A stretch of 64,000 bases of DNA from Eleusine coracana subsp. coracana (lineage: Eukaryota; Streptophyta; Magnoliopsida; Poales; Poaceae): positions 5,318,949-5,382,948 of the forward strand of contig CM064430.1 in the NCBI GenBank assembly GCA_032690845.1, given 5' to 3'. Shown one piece after another: positions 24,701 to 35,392 of the stretch. Positions within the stretch are counted from its first letter, which is position 1. Every line of letters starts with the position of its first letter. The notes beneath the pieces are model-generated. The model made no database searches. It was given only the letters and a program-made list of their open reading frames with translations, and was not told the DNA's origin. Both the position numbers and the translations under genes were made by a program.

Positions 24701-27700
24701 CTTCACCAAGGGTGCGGCCATTATCTTCAATGGATTGCACAATCATCATGAGACTACCTGTGAAGCAGATTGGTGACTTCCATTCTTTGGTGACTTACAT
24801 TGACATCAATGGTGATTCCATCATTCCTTCATGATTGGGGGTATGCGTCAATGCTGGTGGTCGATTCTTTCCTCTACTATGGGGATTTGGATCGCGATGG
24901 CATCGGAGATCCCTCATTCTCGGCGGGGACACACATCAATGCCCATGACACTAGTGACACATCACCTTTCTTTACTTTTGGTACATTGGTGTAAGACCCT
25001 AGTCCATCAGCAGCCTGTAGTAGTAATAGTAGTAGTATTTTCAGTCTAAGAGGCATAAAAGTGAAGTTGGGTTGTGGGATTAGTCTTACATTGGAAGTTT
25101 ATGTAGGTGCAGGCCAATACATAACCCTTTGTTGTTCCAACCATAGCACATCCAATTTAACTATTTTATATAAAGTGAGGACAAAAATATAAGAGGGGTG
25201 CTATTTGTGAATACGCGTGCTTGTCCTATTGGTGGGCTAGGACGGTAAGTGAACTTTGGACATGAGGTATTACAATTCATCGTCGGAGAAGACGAGGGGA
25301 AGAAGATCATACTTGCTCAATACATTGATGAAGTAGGTACACCAGCGGGAGAAGTTTGCTTGAGGAAGACGGAACCATCAACTTGACGTTCTGGATGATG
25401 ACGGCTAGGCGTGCAGCTGAGCACATTCCTGGGCGCGCAGAAGTTCCATAGCCACGCGCTCATGCTCTATTGCCTCGGCCTCGGCCTCAACAGCAGTGGC
25501 AATGGCAGCCTCGACTGCAGTGGCAACCTGCCTTGACTTTGGCAGCGGCGGCATCAGAGTTGGCTTGTTCTTCGGGAGGCATGTGGGTCAGGCGATCACG
25601 CAGAATAGAGGGTGATCGGGAGAGGCGGCATGACGCTATGGAGTGGAGGGAGAGATATTGTCAGATGAAGTTTGGCGGCTAGGGTTGCGGCAGAAGCATG
25701 GAGAGGATCAAACCTCTGATACCATGAAAGCGATTAACGCTAGATTGATTGCCTCAACAATAGTCACGTATAGGTTATATAGGGGAGCCAACAGGCAAGC
25801 CCTAGGTACAACATGCATGGGCTGCACGGGCGCTAGGCCCAATACTACTCAACTACAGGCTATATGTCTAACACAATCTTCCATTATGTAAAAATCTCTA
25901 ATAGGATTTCCTTTAAAAGCATACATGTACTCTAATGTGCCACAATTTCACTTGATTTGTTGTAGATTGGATAACGGAAAAACCAGCAAGCGGGATTCTG
26001 AGTATGAAAAAAAAGAACTAATTAATCAATGTTCTAACTCTAATCTTGGTATCTGGCAATAACTACGTATGTAGAGGTATAATCGGCAAATTGACAGCAT
26101 AAGCAATAAGGAATTCTAAATAAATTAGTATCTCCAGTGTTGCAGGTAAGATTGATTAATCAATATTCTAAGGTCTTATTTGTTTCAGCTTATAATCCAC
26201 TCAGATTAATTAATATAGCTTAATTAATCTAGTAGCCAAACAAACATGATAGATTATTAGGCTAGATTAATTAATCTAGAAGGCAGATTATTATAATCCA
26301 ATAATCTACTATAGATGTGTCTATTTTATATTATTTTGAACAAAAATCCACTACCCATGCTAAGTTGGTCTTCTTACATCAAAAACAATTTGATCTAGTT
26401 TAAATAATCTAGAAAAACAAAAACCTTCTTCAGATTAATTAATCCAATTTAAATAATTTAGATTAAATAATCTAGCACTATAATATTCTAGATTAATTAA
26501 TCTACTCAGGAAACAAACAAGCCCTAACTCTAATCTTGGGTCGTTGGAGCCATATAAACCCATAGCCAATACTCTGATTAAGAAAAAAAGAACCGTCTGC
26601 AGTATACAAAATAGGTAATACTTGCTGGTAGACAAAATAAACATGGCAGCTGAATAAAGACACAGGCGGTTCCTTGTCAACATGACCCATGTTGATAGCT
26701 GGCAGACAAAATTTGGGTCACCCTGCAGGAATGCTATAGCACAGCTTTAGTTCTCCAATGTTGATGGACAAGCCAACACGGGCCAAAACCTGGTGAACAC
26801 GTGTCTTATTTTCAGTTTGCAGTTGTTGTATTATGGTACACATTATTCTGGAATCTAGTTACAACACATCCTAAAAATATGGTCTAAAATAAAAATGGCA
26901 ACAAAATATACGGAATAAATAATTTTGTTTACTGCTGCCGTTTTACGGTGTTCCAACCACAGGTAAACAAAATTTCGGCACTCCGGTGATAAGACAAATA
27001 AGATTGCATGGGCATGAAACCGTAGTATGTTCGGTGTTTCTCTCAAGCTATGAACCACATGTAAATATTTACACATATCGTCTGAATTGCACCTATTCAA
27101 GGGAACATCGCTAATTTCATGGACATGCTTTTGCTCTCTTCTTTGATGTTGAGAGATTAGAATTTTGGCTTCGTAGATATTGTTCGCTTTAGACTTGAAG
27201 GAGGCCTTTACCGTAGTGGTAAGGTGCCTTAGTAGTACCTCTTAGGTCTTGGGTTTGATTTCTGTTGAAAGCGAATTTTTTGGACTAGGTTAAAAAAATT
27301 CCCTCGTCTTTCCCCTAAGCCAAAGCATGTGTAAGATCCTGCCTGGAGCCAATCGATACGGGTTTTGCTCCCGATTTAAAGGCTGGTGCACTATGAAGCT
27401 CTCACACATGCCAAAAAAGGGGTCACCATGCCAGGGGGGAAGAGGGGTTCGGGAATTTTCTAGACCTGCGTGAGAAGATCCTCTCTTCTTAATGTAATAC
27501 CGTTGGGGCGGTCTTATCCCGGCAGGTCTAGTTTTTTTTTTGTTCGCTTTAGACTTCATAGATTCATGTTTTCAATAGTAATAATAAGCATTAATCAATC
27601 CATTCCTTACCTTTGTTTGCAAAGAACAGTCCAGTCCTTTTATGTGGTTGATCGCTTTAAGCTCATAAATGGTAGTTGCATTACGGGAGAATTCTAATTT

Positions 27701-30700
27701 TATTCTGAGTTATTATGCCTCCGAACTTAGTTTCCAACTGCAAAAAGAAATAAATTAAATCATTATTGCAGACTCCAGGAATGTTCTCTTGCCTCACAGC
27801 TCAAGGAAAGAAAATGGTCCTGGCTAATAGGACGAAGGATATAAGGGGAGAACTGATGGAAATCAATAAGCAGGGTCAGACTTTCAAATTCGCACATAGC
27901 ACTAGTGCTAGTCAGGAGCCGCAGCATTATGATCACTATGAAACTGCATCAGACGTTAATGAAGAAAAAGTCTTAGGGTGGGACAGAGAAAAGAAAGAAA
28001 TCATAGACATTTTATCAGGACGTCACAAGAAAGATGGAACTATGGTACTCCCTATCTATGGCCTTGGAGGCATGGGGAAGAGTACGTTGGCACAACTTGT
28101 TTATAATGACACTCAATTCAAACAGTACTATGATCATCGGGCATGGGTTTGTGTTTCCCAAGAGTTTGATTTGAAGAAAATAGGAAGATCTATAATCTCA
28201 CAGCTATCAACAGATGGAGGTCAACACAATACAGATACATTGCAGATACAGCAGTGCCTAGATGATATGATGCTTCATGGCAAGAAGGTTTTGATTGTTT
28301 TAGATAACATATGGGAGGAAGATGTCTCGAAGTTGGAGAAACTGAAAACAATGCTTCACGTGGACAAAAAAGGTAACACGGTAGATGTCATTGTAACCAC
28401 ACGTAGTGAATCAATTGCAAAGAAAATTTGCACCAATGAGCCACACAAGGTATCACCTTTAAATGATGTTTGCTTGGATAGATTAAAGAGGTCCAGTGGA
28501 TTCGAACATAAAAGCAACAAACAAAAGCTTGAGCAGATAGGATTGGAAATTGCAAACAAATGTGGAGGTGTGGTATTAGCAGCTCAAGCACTCGGATACA
28601 TGCTAAAAACGAAAGATCTACATGGTTGGTCAGAAATGAACAACAGTGATATCTGGAATGAATCATCTGAAGTTGATAATTCACAACATATGAAAGTGCT
28701 TTCCTCCTTGCAGTTATGTTATGAAGGGATGCTACCAACCTTGAGATTATGCTTTTCCTATTGTGCCATATTCCCAAAAGGCCATGATATCCATGAAGAT
28801 GATTTGATTCATCAATGGCTTGCTCTCGACTTCATTAAGAAGCCATCCGAAGGAAAGGAATTCATAAAGCAGCTTTTGGGAATGTCCTTCCTTCAACATT
28901 CAAAGTTACCCTTAGTAAGTTACTATACTGATGCAACCATTTTCCCCTAATTTATATATACATTATAAGTTCTCGAGCTACCCTTGTTTTTGTGTAATTT
29001 ACAACACAGTGGATTAAAATTTGGAGATTATTTTGGAAAGATACATATTAAGTAATTCCACTTGTATTTTAAAAAGGCAAGACTGGAGAAATAATTGCTA
29101 TACAGACTTCCTTTAACTAGTTGGCTCAGTTTATATTAAGAAAATAGCAAGGTGGAACATACAACATTGATTTTTAGGGAGCAGCCCAAAAATTTGATCC
29201 CAAAAGAGTGTTTTTGGGAGCAGCCCAAAAGTTATTAGGGAGAAGTTTTCTTGTCTCCTTTAATAGTTCTCTCTAAAAATAGATCAGGAAAACTTTTGAT
29301 TGGGCCACGTCAGCATCTGGGACCACAATAATATTAATTTCCTTTTAGATACAAGTATTGGGGTCCCCAATTTTTCCCTTGTTTCTAGCTAAAATAAGAA
29401 GAACTTATTTGAGGGAGCTGTTGGAGATGGTTTTTTAGACTAAATCCCATTAATTTGATTTAGGGAGAGTTTTTAGAGAGCTTTTGGAGATGCGCTAGAA
29501 ATAATTAGGCATGCCGGAAATCCTAATGATTTCTTCCTTAGATAAAAAGACGAGGACATAATTTAACATAGTCAATTTGATCAATCTTAAACTAAAATAT
29601 CTAGATATGCAAAGTACCACAGATTGATTGAGCATGAGGTTACGACGTACTTACTCTCCTGTGTAGCTGGAACAGCATGGGCTGATTCCGGACGGCCGTG
29701 AATCTCATGATGGGAGCAGCCTATGGGTCATGACGGGAGTCACGAGACGACAACGAACATCATTGGCCGCTGGAGTACATGAGCATCATGCTGACGCTGA
29801 AAACACACGCTATAACATTCTAGAGATTAGATCTATAATAACCCATAAGCTCTTGTGCGCATGAGAGTGAGAATTTAGTATTATCTTACCTGTCTAGTGA
29901 GAGAAAGGACAATATATAAGTCTAGATTATCCACCATCATCTACTTTATGTTAGCCGTTTTACATGAAGTAAGAACAAAAGTGTAAACAAGTTGATGGGC
30001 ACATGAAATCCACTCAAAATATGAGTCAAACCCAACCAGGTGTGGATCCAAGGTGCGGGTAAGTGACAGGGACAAAGTTTCTCTGACTTCAACTGCAAGA
30101 GTGCATTACAAAATGACGGGTGGACCTAGTAAAAACATGGCTCATATGTCAGGGACTACTGCCCACTGACTTGAAGTTAGAGGATCTCTCTCCCAGTGAA
30201 AGGAGGTCCCTGACATGTGGTGCATGATGCGTGTAGGCCCATGCATAGGGAGCAAAATGACATTTGTATTGGCACTGGCCATGGGCGTGTCTAAGTGGGA
30301 ACGTTCCTGGTAGCTAGGCTAGTGTCAGTTTTCCGACAAGGATGTCGGTTCTTTCAGGGGAGTTTCGGTAACATCCCAACACATTGAGGATTAGGCCCAT
30401 AAAACTACAGATGTTTGTTTCCATGTTGGGACCAAGTGGAATATCCAGTTTTATGTTTGGGGGAGGGTCACGGAATCGTGCGACCCTTCCCGCTGTGCCA
30501 GGCACTCGCCTTAGTCTCGAATGACATCATCTTCCTCCATCCCGACCACCGTGGCCGCCGCCACTCCGCATCCCATACTCCCTCACTGCCTCGTCCGCTG
30601 CCCACGGCTCCGGGCACCATCTCGCCTTACCGCCTCCCATTGCTGGTCCCTCCTAGAACCTTCTTTGGTTGTCAGAATGAAACTCAGCCCCAGATAACCT

Positions 30701-33700
30701 AGATCATCCTACCCACCTAGAGTAAACCACCCATCAACGACACCGCGGTGCCCTCGCAGCCGCGTTGCATCGCCAGCACATGCCTCGCGCTCCACCGTCT
30801 CAGTTGTCGGAAATGGACTCACCAGTCACTTGTGATAATTTCCTCTGGCATGTGGTGGCACCCTCACCGATGTGTCCCACCGCTCGCACCCGCCCCATGC
30901 TCCACCACCATTTTTTGTGATCGATAATCACAGACCGGCGATGCAGCGCCGCTCTCATTGCTGCCCGCCCTGCCACCGCTCTCCGCTACCCCTCCTGATC
31001 GCTCTGGTCTTGGCCATGAGGGGTCAAGCGTTCCAGTATGAGCGTGATCTGTTACCTGAGCATTTCCACTTCATGTTTTTTATGACATTATGATCTAAAC
31101 TAATTATGAAAATTATTTTAAAACTATTGAAAATTATATTTTAGAGTTTTTTAGAATTCAAGTATTAATTTACAAATTTTCGTTTTATTCCATGTATTGG
31201 TTTTATTTATCAATTAATATAATCAATTCATAAATTTTTAGTAGGTTAATGAACATACTACCTTCGGTTTTAAATTGTTGACACTATTAATTTGTTATGT
31301 TTGATCATTCATCTTATTCAAAAAATTTAAAAAATTATCAAATATTTTATTATGATCTATTTTGTTATTAAAGAAAATTAAAACCTATTTATAATTTTAT
31401 ATGTCTGAACTAATATTTTGAATAAGACAAATGGTCAAATCTAATAAAAAATCAATGGCACCAATAATTTAAAACCGGAGGGAGTAATAGATTAATCAGA
31501 TTAAATAAATATTACTCCCTCTTGTGATTATTTTGAGCTAATCAACGACAACAAAATCAATCAGAATGGAGGGAGTACATATTTCTTGTGGGTAGAAGAT
31601 GACTAATCTACATCATTAGATCAAAAGACTATTAGTAGTTTGATAAAATAATAGCCATTATTTTGGACTGTAAAATCACATTTTTCAGTATATATAAAGG
31701 CATGATTGACATCTCTAACATCAAAGATATTATTTCAGACTTCCGATAAATGTGTGGTACGGTACAGCATGCACGACCTAGTGCACGACTTGGCAATATC
31801 AGTAATTGGTGATGAGCTCATTGTAATTGATGCAGGACAGAAGAGCTATACGAGTGAACAGAAATACTGTAGGTATGTGTTGCTCAAAAATTATGATGAG
31901 CAAATAGAGTTGTTAGATATTTTGCCCAAAAACATTCGTGCACTTCATTTCTCCAGCAGCAGCAAACTGCCCTGCCATGATGGTTCATTTTCTTTCGCAA
32001 AGTCCTTGCGTATTTTGGATTTTAGTGAATGCTCCGGTATACTCTTATCATCTTCTGTCGGCCAATTGGAGCTAAAGTGTCTTATTGCTCCAAAAATGCA
32101 AAATGAGAACCTTCCAAACTTTATTTCTGAACTCACAAAACTGCAATACCTTAACCTCCGTGGATCTTCTCTAATTTTTTCAGCAACAAAATCCATCGGC
32201 AAACTTGGTTGTCTGAAATATTTTGATTTGTGTTCTCTGATAACAGAACTGCCCAGCTCACTCGGTAATCTCACAAATTTGCAGCACCTTGACTTATCTA
32301 AATGTTCAAATGTCAAAGCATTACCTGAAGCTTTATGTAGCCTCACACAACTCCAATATCTGAACTTATCATTTTGTAGTAGGCTTGAAAGGATACCAGA
32401 AGCTATAGGTTTTCTCCTTAATCTGCAGTATTTTAGCATGTCAAATTGTTGGAAAATCAAAGAACTGCCAGAATCATTTATAAATCTACGAAATTTGTTG
32501 TACCTGGATTTGAAAAGAGGCCAGATTGTGAAGGGGCTGGAGCAAGCTCTGCCTGGGCTCACGGCATTACAATATCTGGATATATCAGGAAATTGGAAAG
32601 ATTTGAACGATGTTAGTATACATGATGCTATGAAAAACCTCACCCATCTCAAGTATTTGGGCCTATCAAGAAAAAAACCAGGACTCTCTGGTATTATGCT
32701 TGAAGGTGGTTGTTGGCGTGTTGATTTTATCGGTACCCTAACCAATCTGGAGCATCTGGACATATCTTGCAATATATGGCTTGAGTATCTACCAGAAAGT
32801 ATTGGTAACCTTAAAAAGTTGCATACATTGGACGTATCTCACTGCTTAAGTCTGAAGTCCCTACCAGATAGTATAAGTGAAATCACACTGAAGTCTTTAT
32901 TGATTGAGGGGTGCCGAAATGAACTCAAGGATCTGGTCAATTCTAAGTTTCACTATTCACTACCATTACCATTCTTCAAGGTTCGAGCTGATGCTGTAAG
33001 TGCCCATAGTAATATACGCCTCCTCGAGGGTGTAAATGTAAGTGAGTTAAGAATATTTTCTCTGGGAAATGTAAGGTCCCTGGAAGAAGCAAGTGAAATA
33101 AAGATGTCGGACAAAAATAATCTTTCAGAATTGATATTGTCGTGTTCTTGGGAAGGTCATTCTCTGGATCAGAAGGATTTACTTGGGCAACTAGAGCCCC
33201 CACGAGGTCTGAAGAGCTTGGGCCTGGAATGTTATAGCAGTCCAAGCTTTCCTAGCTGGCTCATGGGTATTTCTCATCATCTCCCAAATCTTGTTCGTAT
33301 TACTCTGAATTATCTGCCAGAATGTTACAACCTGCCACCACTTGGACAGCTACCAAACCTAAAAGTGTTGTACCTCATGGACTGTCCCAGGGTTAAAAAC
33401 ATTGACAAGGATTTCTGCGGTGGCAAAGGAGCGTTCCGTAGATTGTCAGAATTCTGCTTGCGGCGGATGGAAGCATTGGAGGAGTGGAGCACAACCTACT
33501 CTGTTGAGGATGGTCTGGAGGAATTCATGTTCCCTATGCTAGACGAACTGGAAATAGATAATTGTCCGAGTTTGAGGTTGAAACCACGCCCACCAGTATT
33601 TCGTAACTGCATAATACAGTGGAGCGACCAAGTTATATTTTCCTTGGAGGAGCTAGGCAACAACATTGGCCGTCTCAACTCTACCCCAAGCTCCAGGCTG

Positions 33701-34123
33701 TCCATCAGATACAGCATGTCCAGGAGTATGACTCTGTTTCACCACTTCCCTGCCCTCCAAGATTTGGAAATCTCCATTTGTCCTAACCTGACGAGCGTTC
33801 CCGAGGGCCTGCGGAACCTCACGTCACTTCAGTCGCTGGAGTTGTGGCGCTGTGAAAGCATATCGGCACTGCCACTGGATGGCCTCTACTCCCTTGAAAG
33901 CCTCTGCATCTCCGAGTGTAAAAGCATCAAGTCTTTCCGTTCGTGCATACGGCAACTCACAAAACTCCAGACGCTAAGGATTGTACGTAACCCAGAGCTA
34001 AAGCGATGGTGTGAGTTGGAAGAGAACAAGAAGAAACTCGCTCACATAAAGCATATAGTAAGTTCGCTACTCAACTGTAATCTTTATTTTCTGAATTCAA
34101 CTTTCATTTTTATTTTGTTATAA
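15416..34123 (+). CDS. NLR-1: CC-NB-ARC-LRR immune receptor with transposon-filled introns
   Basis: An intracellular receptor of the plant CNL class, expected to sense a pathogen effector or a modified host protein. Exons 15416-15709, 27772-28914 and 31739-34123 join in phase 0 at both introns and give about 1,273 residues. Residues 1-98 are the Rx-type coiled coil. The NB-ARC domain follows, with P-loop GLGGMGKST (195-203), kinase-2 VLDNIW (274-279), TTR (307-309), a GLPL-equivalent GGVVLAAQ (363-370) and CFSYCAIFP (425-433). MHD is at 490-492, split from the rest by intron 2. The remaining ~780 residues form leucine-rich repeats. Odd points: the second kinase-2 Asp is Asn, GLPL is GVVL, and the RNBS-C region lacks its usual Trp. 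The frame is nonetheless open throughout. Introns of 12.1 and 2.8 kb hold many transposons. A further 3' exon at 36299-36340 is possible. It resembles the RGA2/RGA4-like group; no ligand can be inferred. Confidence 0.88.
15710..16640 (+). other. First part of NLR-1 intron 1
   Basis: AT-rich non-coding sequence. Around 16120-16205 short imperfect repeats of the type 'caactcccrctactgtaac' and 'caaatcc' occur several times. No element ends were resolved. Confidence 0.5.
16646..17050 (-). repeat. 3' LTR of the intronic Copia element
   Basis: On the minus strand it starts TGTTAGGTTGATC and ends next to ACTAA. It matches the 5' LTR at 21874-22273 along its whole length with scattered substitutions and small indels, so the insertion is not recent. 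Confidence 0.85.
21874..22273 (-). repeat. 5' LTR of the intronic Copia element
   Basis: On the minus strand it starts TGTTAGGTTGATC at 22273 and runs to about 21874, where the terminal CA has changed to TA. The primer-binding site follows directly. The LTR pair allows insertion dating. Confidence 0.85.
22279..22694 (+). other. Intron 1 spacer, nothing recognised
   Basis: Non-coding sequence between the Copia element and the Mutator-like MITE. The open frame at 22357-22605 shows no domain. Confidence 0.4.
22704..23373. mobile_element. Mutator-like MITE in NLR-1 intron 1
   Basis: Inverted ends of over 30 bp: GAGTGAAATGCATG on the left and GAGTAAAATGCATG read inward from the right, both followed by CTAAACTATTTA. 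The flanks are CTTTTTTTT (22695-22703) and CTTTTTTTC (23374-23382), an 8/9 match to the 9-bp Mutator-type duplication, although low complexity weakens this. The left arm holds repeated 'ctaaattatttat' units. It has no transposase. Confidence 0.65.
23383..25269 (+). other. Intron 1 sequence, no element resolved
   Basis: Several overlapping frames of 60-90 codons occur at 24369-25049 on both strands without a domain. The phrase 'ttgaggaggatttcgctat' near 23890 and the following CGCTAT and CCGCTA motifs look like decayed repeat sequence. Nothing is supported as a gene. Confidence 0.35.
25270..25873 (-). mobile_element. Copia-type 5' fragment: short LTR, primer site and leader
   Basis: Read on the minus strand, a 149-bp LTR (25873-25725) starts TGTTAGACATATAGCC and ends CGCTTTCA. 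The tRNA-Met primer-binding site TGGTATCAGAG follows directly (25724-25714), then a GC-rich leader with broken frames. No second LTR was found upstream, so the element is 3'-truncated; the lower border is approximate. The very short LTR fits a small Copia or a TRIM-like element. Confidence 0.6.
26172..26524. mobile_element. Tourist-like (PIF/Harbinger) MITE
   Basis: A 353-bp element flanked by TAA (26169-26171 and 26525-26527). The inverted ends are GGTCTTATTTGTTTC and, from the right, GGGCTTGTTTGTTTC. The interior is built from repeated 'attaattaatcta' blocks and is about 75% A+T. It carries no gene. Confidence 0.78.
26528..27180 (+). other. Intron 1 spacer, nothing recognised
   Basis: AT-rich sequence without domain-bearing frames or resolvable element ends. 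Confidence 0.4.
27197..27540 (+). mobile_element. tRNA-derived SINE with 16-bp target duplication
   Basis: Flanked by perfect copies of TGTTCGCTTTAGACTT (27181-27196 and 27541-27556). The 5' part holds pol III promoter-like boxes: 'tagtggtaaggtg' as A box and 'gggtttgattt' as B box, about 35 bp apart. The 3' part has 'cttcttaatgtaatacc', a GC-rich hairpin-like segment and a terminal T tract. The length of 344 bp is long for a plant SINE, so a composite is possible. It lies 230 bp upstream of NLR-1 exon 2. Confidence 0.8.
27772..28914 (+). other. NLR-1 exon 2: NB-ARC domain
   Basis: The acceptor TTGCAG ends at 27771 and the donor GTAAGT starts at 28915, so 381 codons are in phase with both neighbours. 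The exon carries the P-loop, RNBS-A (HRAWVCVSQEFD), kinase-2, RNBS-B (VIVTTRSES), a degenerate RNBS-C (VSPLNDVCLDRL), a degenerate GLPL and RNBS-D. The domain binds ADP or ATP as a molecular switch. The changed acidic pair (VLDN instead of VLDD) may lower hydrolysis. Confidence 0.9.
28915..31257 (+). other. NLR-1 intron 2, first part
   Basis: Non-coding. Between about 29165 and 29505 lies MITE-like sequence with repeated 'agggagcagcccaaaa' and an end resembling 'ttttggagatgcgct', but its borders could not be fixed. A GC-rich patch at 30480-31060 has Pro- and His-rich frames with no domain. The rest is AT-rich. Confidence 0.4.
31258..31484. mobile_element. Stowaway MITE in NLR-1 intron 2
   Basis: A 227-bp element flanked by TA (31256-31257 and 31485-31486). 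The inverted ends are CTACCTTCGGTTTTAAATTG and, from the right, CTCCCTCCGGTTTTAAATTA, which continue to match inward. Confidence 0.82.
31515..31575. mobile_element. Very short Stowaway-like remnant (61 bp)
   Basis: Inverted ends CTCCCTCTTGTGATT and CTCCCTCCATTCTGATT are flanked by TA (31513-31514 and 31576-31577). Only the terminal repeats remain, which suggests an internal deletion. Confidence 0.6.
31739..34123 (+). other. NLR-1 exon 3: MHD motif and leucine-rich repeats
   Basis: The acceptor TATTTCAG ends at 31738 and the frame opens TSDKCVVRYSMHDLVHDLA, which continues exon 2 in phase 0. Leucine-rich repeats follow, for example LTNLQHLDLSKCSNVKALPE. The LRR region usually sets recognition specificity and holds the receptor inactive. 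The frame stops at 34121-34123 (TAA). A canonical donor GTAAGT at 34058, right after HIKHI, may instead splice to a short last exon. An antisense frame at 31945-32772 is only a shadow of this exon. Confidence 0.88.
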
Positions 34124-34142
34124 TACTATCGCCCGCATATAC

Positions 34143-35360
34143 CACTACAGAAAAATAGATGCTTGCCAAGTGTCCTTTTCTTTACTGAGTGTTTTTTTTA
34201 CATTCGGCAAAGAATATCTTTGTCGAATGTCGTAAAAGAACACTTGATAAATAAATACACTCGGCAAAGAATGCTTTGCCGAGTGCCAAAAAAATTTGTA
34301 TTTTTTTGTATTTGTTTGCTATATTTAGCTAATAAATTATATTTTAAGCAATTTTTGAATAAAATTAAATTTGAACTACAAATGACTCAAATAAAAAAAA
34401 ATCAATAAGTATAAAATTATATTCATGTTATTTAGCCCAATTTGAGATCTTAACCATGAAATAAAAAGAAATGTGACGCTTTGTTTAAGATATATATGAC
34501 CACAATAACATGTGTCTGAATAATTTATAAATTTTTAGAAAATCAAATAAAGTTTGAAATCATAAGTCATGATGTGTTGGTATTCCAAGTGGAAGCTATG
34601 ATAAAAAGTAGACAAGGTTTCGCACAAGGTGTCACGTGTGTTTCTTATAAAACAGAGAATCTCCCCAGAATAATCTTAGACTTAAAAATGAGTCGTTAAG
34701 ATTTGGAGTCAAATTGATAGCCGAATTTGAATTTAACTTCAAATAATTTGTATAGGTCATAGATTACTTAAATTGTATAATTTCAAAATTTGATTATTTT
34801 TAAAATTTGTTTGATAATTTTAATTTTTTTAATCCCACAGAAAATTTTCTTTGCCTAGTGTTTAACTTAGCACTCGGCAAAGAGCGTATTATTTTTGACA
34901 CTCGGCTCTTTTCTGAGTGTATTATTTTGGACACTCGATAAAAAGCCTCTTTGCCGAGTGACAGATAAAAAACACTCAGCGAATAGGTATAATACACGAA
35001 TATTGAAAACAGAGTCTCGATAGAAGTGACAGTGTAGTGCAGTGGTAAGAGGGCTTCACGCTCGAAGGGGAGGTCGACGGTTTGAATTCCACCCACCGCA
35101 CTTAGAGCGTAACCTGTAAAAAAATACCACGACTTGCGACGGTGACGGGCAGACGGAGTTTCTAATTTTTTTTGGTTTTTCGCGATTTATATTTTACCGA
35201 GTATATTTTGACAAAAAACACTCAATAAAAAGCACTTTATTAATATTTTTTTATCATGACCTCTTTGTCAAGTGTTACACTCGGCAAACGCTTTGCCAAG
35301 TATATTTAAGTCTTTACCGAGTGTTTTGGGCACTCAGCACTGAAGAGATTTCCAGTAGTG
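34143..35360. mobile_element. Non-autonomous CACTA (En/Spm) element
   Basis: Ends CACTACAGAAAAA and, inverted, CACTACTGGAAAT, flanked by the 3-bp duplication TAC (34140-34142 and 35361-35363). Within 200 bp of each end the subterminal motif CACTCGGCAAAG and variants recur in both orientations, as expected for transposase binding sites. At 1,218 bp it holds no transposase gene. It lies 20 bp after the NLR-1 reading frame, or inside a terminal intron. Confidence 0.9.
35025..35180 (+). mobile_element. tRNA-related (SINE-like) insert inside the CACTA element
   Basis: The A box TAGTGCAGTGG fits TRGYNNANNNG exactly and the B box 'ggtttgaattcc' is close to GGTTCGANTCC, 38 bp apart. The following segment 'cgacggtgacgggcagacgg' and a T-rich end resemble a SINE body. 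No clear target duplication was found, so it could instead be a decayed tRNA-like piece carried by the CACTA element. Confidence 0.5.
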
Positions 35361-35392
35361 TACAATATAGCAGTACATCACACGCTCTCCCC

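Noticed and set aside
29165..29505. Complete MITE in NLR-1 intron 2
   Set aside because: Repeated inner blocks are visible, but terminal inverted repeats and a target duplication could not be matched, so only a note is given.
31945..32772. 275-codon antisense open frame within NLR-1 exon 3
   Set aside because: It is the mirror of the leucine-rich repeats. The sense frame has clear motifs, while this one has none.
35035..35100. Functional tRNA gene
   Set aside because: The A and B boxes are present, but no full cloverleaf with acceptor stem could be drawn, and the segment sits in a CACTA element.
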